A stretch of DNA of 5,446 nt from ANME-2 cluster archaeon. Its GTDB lineage: Archaea > Halobacteriota > Methanosarcinia > Methanosarcinales > Methanocomedenaceae. Made by a program: the position numbers and the translations under genes. The notes beneath the pieces were generated by a model. The model saw nothing but the letters and a program-made list of their open reading frames with translations. It was not told the DNA's origin and searched no databases. This document shows positions 1-4,948 of this stretch, piece after piece (position 1 is the first letter of the stretch; the number at the start of each line of letters is the position of its first letter). The stretch spans positions 1 to 5,446 of the forward strand of contig JAKRWB010000301.1 in assembly GCA_022353185.1 (NCBI GenBank), given 5' to 3'.

Positions 1-56
1 AGGGCTGCAAACAGGGCAGCATAGAGCAATGGTTTTACATTTGTATATTCGTTCAT
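1..56 (-). CDS. N-terminus of a membrane protein, probable biotin transporter BioY (partial)
   Basis: Reading the minus strand from ATG at 56-54 gives MNEYTNVKPLLYAALFAAL, running open to the window edge. The start has a convincing ribosome binding site, GAGGATGAT-like with GAGG at 68-65, eight bases upstream; the two ATGs just upstream are in a frame that stops at once. A short polar N-terminus followed by a hydrophobic LLYAALFAAL segment is the usual opening of ECF-transporter substrate-binding (S) components, and BioY proteins in particular begin this way. The BioY choice comes mainly from context: the inverted repeat at 69-105 has the layout of the BirA operator, which controls biotin genes. 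BioY would sit in the cytoplasmic membrane and bind biotin, usually with EcfA/EcfT partners. Only 19 residues are visible, so another S component or another membrane protein is possible. That a gene begins here is fairly secure; its identity is inferred. Confidence 0.55.
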   Translation of the reverse strand, partial: MNEYTNVKPLLYAALFAA

Positions 57-68
57 GGCATCATCCTC

Positions 69-105
69 AATTGTCAACACATATAGTGGATACGGGTTGA
101 CAATT
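69..105. promoter_or_regulatory. Candidate BirA-type operator (10-bp inverted repeat)
   Basis: AATTGTCAAC (69-78) and GTTGACAATT (96-105) are perfect reverse complements, ten base pairs with a 17-base spacer. Read as 9-base half-sites this is TTGTCAACA (71-79), fifteen bases, then GGTTGACAA (95-103). The known BirA operator in bacteria and archaea has the form TTGTNAACC, 14-16 bases, GGTTNACAA; only one half-site position differs. It lies just upstream of the left-edge gene, downstream of a TATA-like box at 119-126, so a bound repressor would cover the expected minus-strand initiation point near 95-100. The repeat is seen directly. The regulator is inferred. Confidence 0.6.
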
Positions 106-107
106 AG

Positions 108-126
108 TAACATCGATGTTATATAA
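108..126. promoter_or_regulatory. 14-bp perfect palindrome abutting a TATA-like box
   Basis: TAACATCGATGTTA (108-121) equals its own reverse complement, and it runs into TTATATAA (119-126), which is itself self-complementary and so could serve as a TATA element in either direction. For the minus strand it would place initiation near 95-100, inside the proposed BirA site. For the plus strand it would give a leader of about 65 bases for the permease at 213. The palindrome may bind a second regulator, or may simply be an AT-rich coincidence around the ClaI-like core ATCGAT. Confidence 0.4.
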
Positions 127-174
127 TATTTTTGACCAATCTATTTCGAATATATCCGAAACCACAACATTTAT

Positions 175-182
175 TTTATATA
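175..182 (+). promoter_or_regulatory. TATA box of the TauE/SafE-family permease gene
   Basis: TTTATATA at 175-182 is an exact match to the usual archaeal TATA consensus. With initiation about 25-27 bases downstream of its centre, transcription would start near 203-206, leaving a leader of only about 7-10 bases before ATG at 213. No purine-rich Shine-Dalgarno sequence lies directly before the start (the preceding bases are GACTGATACACC). Translation is therefore probably leaderless or nearly so, unless the more distant box at 119-126 is used. Confidence 0.55.
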
Positions 183-212
183 GTTGCCCGTAAAATCTGG
201 GACTGATACACC

Positions 213-968
213 ATGGACCCCATTGTAGTTGCAGTAATCATATTTTTCTTGGCAATTTTATTCTCGATGCTGGGTCTTGGCGGTGCGTTGGTGTATGTAC
301 CACTGTTCTACTGGCTGGGCATTGACATACTGGTGGCAATACCTACGGCCATGCTGCTAAATGGCATTACCACCAGTTCAGCAGCCATCACCTTTCTTCG
401 CAAAAAAATGGTTGATCTGGACACAGCTGCGCCTTTCATAGCTGCATCCATAATAGGGGCACCCATTGGCGCATATTTCACAAAGTTCACTCCTGTTGAA
501 ACGCTGCTGTGGATACTCAGCAGCGTGCTGGTACTTGCCGGGACACGGATGATATTTTCCAGGGACCCGGAGGAGGATAACCAGGTCAATGATGTGGATA
601 AAGGCCGACGCATTATAATAGGGCTGGGTTTTGGATTTGTGATAGGCGCAGCTGCCGGGTTGCTAGGCATTGGCGGCGGTATGTTCATTGTGCCGGTATT
701 GATGATGCTGGGGTTCGGCACAAAACGTGCCTATGCCACCACGTCAATCATCGTGGCATTCATATCGTTCTCAGGATTCCTGGGGCATCTTGGCACAGGT
801 CATCTTGATATGACACTTATGGCTTACACAGGCATTGCTGCATTCCTCGGCGGGCAGGTGGGCTCACACCTGATGCACAGTAAAATAAAATCAAAGACCA
901 TCAGGCATTTGTACGGCGCGGTCCTGTGGGTAATGGCCTTGAAGATAGTATCCGGGCTTATGTTGTGA
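213..968 (+). CDS. TauE/SafE-family membrane permease (putative sulfite/organosulfonate exporter)
   Basis: A 251-residue polytopic membrane protein of the TauE/SafE (DUF81) family, whose characterised members export sulfite, sulfoacetate or related anions across the cytoplasmic membrane. Eight or so hydrophobic segments are visible, roughly at residues 3-20, 25-46, 72-90, 97-114, 133-152, 156-168, 174-193 and 202-222, plus a hydrophobic tail from 234. The protein shows the family's internal duplication: LGLGGALVYVPLFYWLGI (20-37) is echoed by LGIGGGMFIVPVLMMLGFG (151-169), each a glycine-rich turn followed by a V-P helix. The halves are joined by a charged cytoplasmic loop (116-132, rich in D, E, R and K). 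The length is normal for the family. The ATG at 213 begins directly with the first membrane segment, and the TATA box at 175-182 suggests a very short leader. It is a single-gene unit converging on the disulfide oxidoreductase. The family is secure; the substrate cannot be read from the sequence. Confidence 0.92.
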   Translation: MDPIVVAVIIFFLAILFSMLGLGGALVYVPLFYWLGIDILVAIPTAMLLNGITTSSAAITFLRKKMVDLDTAAPFIAASIIGAPIGAYFTKFTPVETLLWILSSVLVLAGTRMIFSRDPEEDNQVNDVDKGRRIIIGLGFGFVIGAAAGLLGIGGGMFIVPVLMMLGFGTKRAYATTSIIVAFISFSGFLGHLGTGHLDMTLMAYTGIAAFLGGQVGSHLMHSKIKSKTIRHLYGAVLWVMALKIVSGLML

Positions 969-979
969 TAATACCAATA

Positions 980-1648
980 TTATGAATACATAGGATTGTC
1001 GCCTGAGCGCAATGCCCTCAATATCTCTTCAACGAAATGTTCAGGGGGCTGGGCGCCCACGAAATCTACTACTTCATTAATGATTATCTTTGGCACGCTC
1101 ATGGCCATATATCTCTGGGCAAGGTGAGGGAACTCCACCATCTCAACCATGTCTGCTTTGATGTGCTCGTTCTCGATAGCAAGTTTATGGGCCGTGCGAA
1201 CAGCCATTGAGCAGTAGGGACAGGTCGGGGTCACCAGCACCTGTATATGCACAGGCTTCTTGACTTCGGCTAGTTTTTTCTTAACATCATCGGACATGTC
1301 GGTCTTACCTCTGGACACATCAATAAGGTCTTCCTGGAACGATGCAAACTCATAGCCCGACGGGATGCCGTAGAACCGGATGCCATAGTCCTTCTCACCA
1401 AGCATTATGATGGCCGGGATCTTTCTAACCCCGTAGGACCTTGCCAGTTTTTCGTCCTTGACAAAATCATGAATTTCAGCTTCGATTTTTGGTGACATTC
1501 CTGCCAACTCTTCCACCATACCTCTGGTTTCGGCACAGAACTGGCATTCGTTCTCCTGAGTGAACATTATTAGTTTAACGTTACCCTCAAGACCTTCATC
1601 CAGTTTCTTCTTCAATTTTTCCTTATCTGAGTCCTGCATCACTGCCAT
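980..1648 (-). CDS. Protein disulfide oxidoreductase (double thioredoxin-fold, archaeal glutaredoxin-like)
   Basis: A 222-residue protein made of two tandem thioredoxin folds, as in the archaeal protein disulfide oxidoreductase (PDO / archaeal GlrX) family, which forms, reduces or isomerises disulfides in the cytoplasm. The first unit (about 20-115) has the redox pair C35-x-x-C38 (CQFC) and a cis-proline loop KIPAI with P78. The second (about 130-215) has C143-P-Y-C146 after a beta strand (VHIQVLVT) and a cis-proline loop SVPKI with P186. CPYC is the classical glutaredoxin-type motif. Both active sites are intact and the length is typical. There is no signal peptide; the first 20 residues are charged and helical. 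The start is fixed by a strong Shine-Dalgarno site, AGGAGGT at 1661-1655, six bases before ATG. The gene follows pth2 with an 88-base gap but has its own candidate TATA box and palindrome, so it is probably a separate unit. Its stop lies 11 bases from the stop of the convergent permease. Its electron donor is not encoded in the window. Confidence 0.92.
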   Translation of the reverse strand: MAVMQDSDKEKLKKKLDEGLEGNVKLIMFTQENECQFCAETRGMVEELAGMSPKIEAEIHDFVKDEKLARSYGVRKIPAIIMLGEKDYGIRFYGIPSGYEFASFQEDLIDVSRGKTDMSDDVKKKLAEVKKPVHIQVLVTPTCPYCSMAVRTAHKLAIENEHIKADMVEMVEFPHLAQRYMAMSVPKIIINEVVDFVGAQPPEHFVEEILRALRSGDNPMYS

Positions 1649-1654
1649 ACAATA

Positions 1655-1661
1655 ACCTCCT
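1655..1661 (-). promoter_or_regulatory. Strong Shine-Dalgarno site of the disulfide oxidoreductase gene
   Basis: On the minus strand AGGAGGT (1661-1655) stands six bases before the ATG at 1648. It is the best ribosome binding site in the window and settles the start, ruling out M4 (ATG at 1639) as the main initiation codon. It suggests a highly translated gene. Confidence 0.8.
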
Positions 1662-1697
1662 GTTGCTCCCCTGTAATTTCTAAATGGTAATAATCAA

Positions 1698-1722
1698 GAT
1701 TAACATTAATCCAATATCTAAA
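1698..1722 (-). promoter_or_regulatory. Promoter of the disulfide oxidoreductase gene with overlapping palindrome
   Basis: On the minus strand TTTAGATA (1722-1715) resembles the archaeal TATA box and would place initiation near 1692-1694, giving a leader of about 45 bases. Three bases after it comes an inverted repeat, GATTAA-CA-TTAATC on the plus strand (1698-1711), with six-base arms that pair perfectly. It fills the space between TATA box and start site, where archaeal repressors often bind. The repeat is AT-rich and short, so chance is possible, but its placement is apt. Confidence 0.45.
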
Positions 1723-1736
1723 CATCGATAGTCGCA

Positions 1737-2084
1737 CTACATAAGTTTCAACTTCCCCACTACCTTGTCTATTTTCTCAACAGCTGCCGGTCCTATACCC
1801 AGCACAGTAACGGTCCCGGGAGGTATCTGGGTAAGCCCGGCATCGGTGATAAGGGCCGTAGACAGCCCTTCCCTGCGTGCCATCTCCTTCAATAAAAACA
1901 GGTCCTGTAAGGTCCCGGTCTTGAGCACAACCTTTTTCTGGCCGTCTTTCATCCACTCATCACGGTCCTTTTTATCTGCAAAATCAGAGGCGGTTACAGC
2001 AGCATGTGCAACCTGTACTGCCAGCTTGCCCTTTGAGAGTTTGAGGTCGTCACGGGTAACGATGCACTGCTTGTATTCAGTCAT
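1737..2084 (-). CDS. pth2: Peptidyl-tRNA hydrolase, archaeal/eukaryotic type (Pth2)
   Basis: A 115-residue protein with the full Pth2 signature. It hydrolyses the ester bond of peptidyl-tRNA dropped from ribosomes, recycling tRNA in the cytoplasm. Visible motifs are the N-terminal strand plus KGKLAVQVAHAAV (18-30), the central GQKKVVLK strand (48-55), DAGLTQIPPGT (81-91) with the conserved D81, T85 and T91, and the VLGIGPA turn (94-100) followed by the closing helix ending in KLKLM. I chose ATG at 2084 rather than the in-frame ATG at 2105: it gives the family's normal length and start (MTEYKQCIVTR), while the seven extra residues (MIRVCSS) have no counterpart in the family. An AAGGG stretch (2100-2096) lies eleven bases upstream, a little far for a ribosome binding site. 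The start overlaps the end of the preceding gene by eight bases (2077-2084), so translation is probably coupled to it. It is the last gene of a three-gene minus-strand operon. Confidence 0.95.
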   Translation of the reverse strand: MTEYKQCIVTRDDLKLSKGKLAVQVAHAAVTASDFADKKDRDEWMKDGQKKVVLKTGTLQDLFLLKEMARREGLSTALITDAGLTQIPPGTVTVLGIGPAAVEKIDKVVGKLKLM

Positions 2085-2670
2085 TGATGAGCATACCCTT
2101 ATCATCGAATTTCAGTGAATTAGTGGTCCGTTTGAGCCATTCTTCACCCAGCTTCAAGGCTTTACCTCTTTCAAAATCGCCTATCATTACAACCTCGTCA
2201 GTGATATTTAATATGGAAGACATCGGGATAGATAGTTTCTCGGCCCCATTCTTGAATACAAGATGCCCGGCATCTACTGATATGGTCTCCCCGATTCTCT
2301 TATTGTGCTGTACCACAAACTTACAGAGTATATCTTTTTTTGAGAATTGTGATTTAGCGTCCAGTGCCAGTTCAGGTGAGGTGTCCGGTTGAATGGTTAC
2401 TGCTGGCACGGCAGGTTCACTTGACACATCCTTTTCAGCCCGTGTCTTTGTTTGAGGTGGATGAGGTCTGGACATGGAGTGCCAGTCCAGGTCGTCATGT
2501 TTGTGTTCCCACTTACTGCCTACCTGCCTGTTCTGCTTTATACCGGTGCTGTCCTTATCAGAACTATCAGGCACTGTATCCACTGAATGACTGTTCTGTT
2601 CAGTGGCAGTATCTTTGTCTTCTTTAGTACTGCAACCCATCAGTTTTTTAAAAGTTTTTGTAATTCCCAT
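2077..2670 (-). CDS. Hypothetical protein with C-terminal small beta-barrel domain (DUF5749-like)
   Basis: A 197-residue protein of unknown function in two clear parts. Residues 1-110 start with a basic amphipathic stretch (MGITKTFKKLMG) and continue as a low-complexity, probably disordered linker rich in S, T, D, K, P and Q. Residues 111-197 look folded, with alternating strand-like segments: ILCKFVVQHNKRIGETISV (114-132), HLVFKNGAEKLSIPMSSILNI (136-156), DEVVMIGDF (158-166), then a helix LGEEWLKR (174-181) and a final strand. The RIGE turn and strand pattern recall PRC-barrel-type domains, and I recall similar C-terminal domains in methanogen proteins called DUF5749; that assignment is from memory. 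There is no membrane segment or signal peptide. ATG at 2670 is the first possible start, since in-frame stops lie just upstream; a partial Shine-Dalgarno GTGAT sits five bases before it, overlapping the stop codon of the SIS gene. It lies nine bases after that gene and overlaps pth2 by eight, so it belongs to their operon. Confidence 0.75.
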   Translation of the reverse strand: MGITKTFKKLMGCSTKEDKDTATEQNSHSVDTVPDSSDKDSTGIKQNRQVGSKWEHKHDDLDWHSMSRPHPPQTKTRAEKDVSSEPAVPAVTIQPDTSPELALDAKSQFSKKDILCKFVVQHNKRIGETISVDAGHLVFKNGAEKLSIPMSSILNITDEVVMIGDFERGKALKLGEEWLKRTTNSLKFDDKGMLIND

Positions 2671-2679
2671 CCTTTATCA

Positions 2680-3828
2680 CTACCAGTGTTTTTGTTTCAT
2701 ATATTTTTCTTCAACGCCAAGGAAATCAATGGCTGAGGCGATAACAGCATTGGTAAATATGTATGAGTTGATTTCAGAATATGACGGCCGCATCTGGTTA
2801 AGTTTTGTGGTGTTCATCTTGCTGGGCGTCTTGTCGTGGAAGATGCCCCTGTCACTTTCTAATACCGGTATGAATATGATATTATCCTCATTGCCCCATT
2901 CTTTCATTTTGTCTACCATACTGGAACTTTCATTTACAGTAATAGGGAAAACATCAACACCCTTGCTGCGGGCCTTCATCATTGCTTCCAGTATCTCACG
3001 GGTATTCCCACTGCCGCTGATGGGGATATACACATCGCCTCTGACAAAACTGGGCGTGGTGGCATCGCCTTTAATATAGGCTTGCTGCCCCAGGTGTGCT
3101 ATACGCATTCCGAAAGCTTTTGCCACGAACCCGGACCGTCCCACGCCGTCCACAATAAAGTGGCCACGACGGTTTAGCAGTTTTTTGACCCATGAGCGCA
3201 GGCATTTCTTATCTATGTTCTTGAGCAGTGTTGCATTATCGATAAAATGCTTCATCTGCTGGTAATACAGCTTGTTGTCTCCCTCATCCAGTGCGGGAAG
3301 AATACAGTTTAACAAGGTGCACAATTTCAGTTCAAACTCTGACCCCATCACTGCCAGTTCACTGGGTTTATCCAGTTTAATATCTTCCATCAGGAAAGCG
3401 AAACCATTGTTTGAGTGAACCTTCTTAAAAGCCGGTGAATCACTATTTGCAGTAATAAGTATCTCCTTAGCGCCCAGATTATTTGCATCTTCAAGGTAAT
3501 TGATGACACTTTCAGTAGTTCCGGAACCAGTGGCGGCCACAATCATGTTTGACTTATCAGTGTCAAAGTAGCGTCTTATGGGGTCGTCCAGGGTGGCAGG
3601 GAATAACTGCTCGTATTTCAATAACTGGTGCAGGAAATCATATAATGCAAGGGCACTCCTGCCCTCTCCGATGCCGTATATGACCTTTTGCTTCGTATCA
3701 GCCTGATAAATAAAATCCCTCAATGCTCCTATCAGTCCATCTATATGGTAAGAAGGAATGTTTATGAGTTGTTCAAGGAATTGCAGCTGTATCTCAATTG
3801 AATCGTAAAACTTTGCGGTGGCCTTCAT
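2680..3828 (-). CDS. Tandem SIS-domain protein, related to 6-phospho-3-hexuloisomerase / sugar isomerases
   Basis: A 382-residue cytoplasmic protein with two SIS (sugar isomerase) domains in one chain. SIS domains bind phosphosugars. Domain 1 (about 45-180) has GIGEGRS (52-58), a serine-rich phosphate loop ATGSGTTES (99-107) and an FELKL helix (165-169). Domain 2 (about 218-372) has DGVGRSGFVAKAF (227-239), GDATTP (254-259) and ISGSGNTRE (270-278). Domain 2 closely follows the pattern of 6-phospho-3-hexuloisomerase (PHI/HxlB), whose usual motif is GETTTP; here the acidic residue is Asp. Domain 1 lacks that motif and reads DDPIRRYF (81-88) instead. PHI enzymes are single-domain, around 180-200 residues, so this length reflects a fusion or duplication. 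The start ATG at 3828 has AAAGGA (3842-3837) eight bases upstream. It is the first gene of the operon with the beta-barrel protein and pth2. Phosphosugar binding is likely; whether it isomerises hexulose phosphate, acts on an amino sugar, or senses a ligand is not shown. Confidence 0.85.
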   Translation of the reverse strand: MKATAKFYDSIEIQLQFLEQLINIPSYHIDGLIGALRDFIYQADTKQKVIYGIGEGRSALALYDFLHQLLKYEQLFPATLDDPIRRYFDTDKSNMIVAATGSGTTESVINYLEDANNLGAKEILITANSDSPAFKKVHSNNGFAFLMEDIKLDKPSELAVMGSEFELKLCTLLNCILPALDEGDNKLYYQQMKHFIDNATLLKNIDKKCLRSWVKKLLNRRGHFIVDGVGRSGFVAKAFGMRIAHLGQQAYIKGDATTPSFVRGDVYIPISGSGNTREILEAMMKARSKGVDVFPITVNESSSMVDKMKEWGNEDNIIFIPVLESDRGIFHDKTPSKMNTTKLNQMRPSYSEINSYIFTNAVIASAIDFLGVEEKYMKQKHW

Positions 3829-3860
3829 TATTGTTATCCTTTACTGTATAATAGGTTATT

Positions 3861-3893
3861 TTGTATTATAGTTGATTTTATCACATAAATATG
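3861..3893. promoter_or_regulatory. Divergent promoter region between the SIS operon and the nucleotidyltransferase gene
   Basis: This AT-rich stretch is the centre of the 103-base gap between two divergent genes. ATAAATAT (3885-3892) is a reasonable plus-strand TATA box, placing initiation near 3913-3916 and a leader of about 16-19 bases for the gene at 3932. On the minus strand the same site reads ATATTTAT and could serve the SIS operon with initiation near 3863; TATAATAC (3870-3863) is a second minus candidate, though it would start transcription inside the ribosome binding site. Assignment is by position and composition only. Confidence 0.4.
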
Positions 3894-3900
3894 ATAATGT

Positions 3901-3924
3901 TTAAGGTGGCTTCAAACCACTTAG
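3901..3924. repeat. Imperfect inverted repeat at the expected start site of the nucleotidyltransferase gene
   Basis: TTAAGGTGG (3901-3909) pairs with CCACTTAG (3917-3924) around a seven-base loop, with one bulged G and one G-T pair. It lies between the TATA-like box at 3885-3892 and the ATG at 3932, so it could be an operator. As RNA it could hide the region before the start codon, though the expected initiation point falls within it. No good Shine-Dalgarno site lies at normal spacing before this ATG. Confidence 0.3.
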
Positions 3925-3931
3925 AAAAACA

Positions 3932-4924
3932 ATGGACCAATTAGATCACCCAGGGGTGCGTCTTAGGGATTTCATAGTCACCCTGGATGGTTGGGTATTT
4001 TCATCAGCAGATTACCATCATCCGGAAGGTGTTAGGGGTGTAATGCGCTATGTACCCGACCCTGAAGGCCAGCGCACCGATGGCATCCGGAATTACCGGA
4101 AATATGATTTTCATGAGGCATACCAGTATATGGATTTCCATAAACCAGAGTGGGTGCAGGACGTCCACGTCATACCCTGGGATCAGGTCGACCGGGTATT
4201 GAATCCATCGGACCGATTGGCAGAGATATGGCGTTCTGATCCCAGGATTGAAGAAATTACCATGACCCTGCTGGATGGGGGCGTTCCCATGGACAGTATG
4301 GGGATAACCGGGTCATTCCTGCCCGGATTGCAGAATGAGGGTTCAGATATTGATTTTGTGGTTTACGGTCCCAAATGGTTCAGGGCCAGGGATATAATTG
4401 ACAGGGCAAAGGATGACCCCACCAGTAACATCCAGCACCTGGATGAGGGTATGTGGGAACGTATTTTTAATAAACGCATTCCTGAAATTGGTTTTGAGGA
4501 GTTCAAACTTCATGAGATGAGAAAGGGTAACAGGGGTGTGGTGGAGGATACGTATTTTGACCTGTTATTTGTCAGGGACTGTACCCAGGTCAATAAGCCC
4601 ATGGGCAGGGGTATCGATCTGGGCCATGAGACTATAGAGGCTCTGGTAACGGATGCACAACTGGCCTTTGACAGCCCATCGGTCTATAAAGTAGATCATC
4701 CCGAGATTGAGTGTGTGCTGTCCTATACACATACCTATGCCGGGCAGGCATTGGCAGGAGAGATTATAGAAGCCAGGGGTATGGTGGAAGAGGTAAATGG
4801 TCACAAGCGGCTGGTTGTGGGCACAAGCCGGGAACCAAAAGGGGAGTGGATACGTTCTTTGTCCCTGCTGAAATCTGCCTCGCAGCAGGGAGTAACCATT
4901 ATTAATGCAGACATACAACATTAA
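3932..4924 (+). CDS. Predicted nucleotidyltransferase of the pol-beta fold (COG1665-like)
   Basis: A 330-residue soluble archaeal protein with a minimal nucleotidyltransferase core in its middle. The core shows the defining pol-beta superfamily motifs: GS in ITGSFLPGL (G127, S128), then SDIDFVVYG with the metal-binding pair D139 and D141, and a later strand TYFDLLFV (207-214) with D210 as the likely third acidic residue. All three positions are intact, so catalysis is plausible. Around it are an N-terminal region (1-110), rich in aromatic and charged residues with strand-like stretches such as LRDFIVTLDGWVFSS (11-25), and a C-terminal region (255-330) containing YTHTYAGQALAGEIIEARG (265-283) and VNGHKRLVVGTS (288-299), probably a small beta domain. 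I do not recognise either flank. The combination fits the archaeal COG1665 'predicted nucleotidyltransferase' group, for which I know no established substrate. A flavoprotein gene follows 24 bases later on the same strand. No strong ribosome binding site precedes ATG 3932; an upstream start is not evident. Confidence 0.85.
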   Translation: MDQLDHPGVRLRDFIVTLDGWVFSSADYHHPEGVRGVMRYVPDPEGQRTDGIRNYRKYDFHEAYQYMDFHKPEWVQDVHVIPWDQVDRVLNPSDRLAEIWRSDPRIEEITMTLLDGGVPMDSMGITGSFLPGLQNEGSDIDFVVYGPKWFRARDIIDRAKDDPTSNIQHLDEGMWERIFNKRIPEIGFEEFKLHEMRKGNRGVVEDTYFDLLFVRDCTQVNKPMGRGIDLGHETIEALVTDAQLAFDSPSVYKVDHPEIECVLSYTHTYAGQALAGEIIEARGMVEEVNGHKRLVVGTSREPKGEWIRSLSLLKSASQQGVTIINADIQH

Positions 4925-4933
4925 CGAGAGTTC

Positions 4934-4939
4934 AAGGAG
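4934..4939 (+). promoter_or_regulatory. Shine-Dalgarno site of the AfpA-like gene
   Basis: AAGGAG at 4934-4939 lies nine bases before ATG 4949, inside the 24-base gap after the nucleotidyltransferase stop codon. It supports this start and translation from a shared transcript with the upstream gene; no TATA-like box fits in the gap. Confidence 0.75.
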
Positions 4940-4948
4940 TTTTGCATA

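Noticed and set aside
308..721. 137-codon open frame on the minus strand inside the permease gene
   Set aside because: It lies fully opposite a clear TauE/SafE gene, has a low-complexity composition rich in P, S and M as expected from the antisense of a hydrophobic protein, and shows no recognisable domain.
969..979. Possible bidirectional terminator between the convergent permease and oxidoreductase genes
   Set aside because: The gap is only 11 bases and shows neither a GC-rich stem nor a clear T-run on either strand, so no terminator can be supported.
2085..2105. Seven-codon N-terminal extension of pth2 from ATG at 2105
   Set aside because: Pth2 proteins normally begin just before the first strand, matching ATG 2084; the extra residues (MIRVCSS) have no family counterpart and enlarge the overlap with the upstream gene to 29 bases.
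1765..2118. 117-codon plus-strand frame opposite pth2
   Set aside because: pth2 on the other strand has every family motif; this frame has none and no ribosome binding site.
2084..3079. Three plus-strand frames (2084-2392, 2364-2627, 2603-3079) opposite the beta-barrel and SIS genes
   Set aside because: They overlap one another and the antisense of a well-packed operon, and their translations show no protein family pattern.
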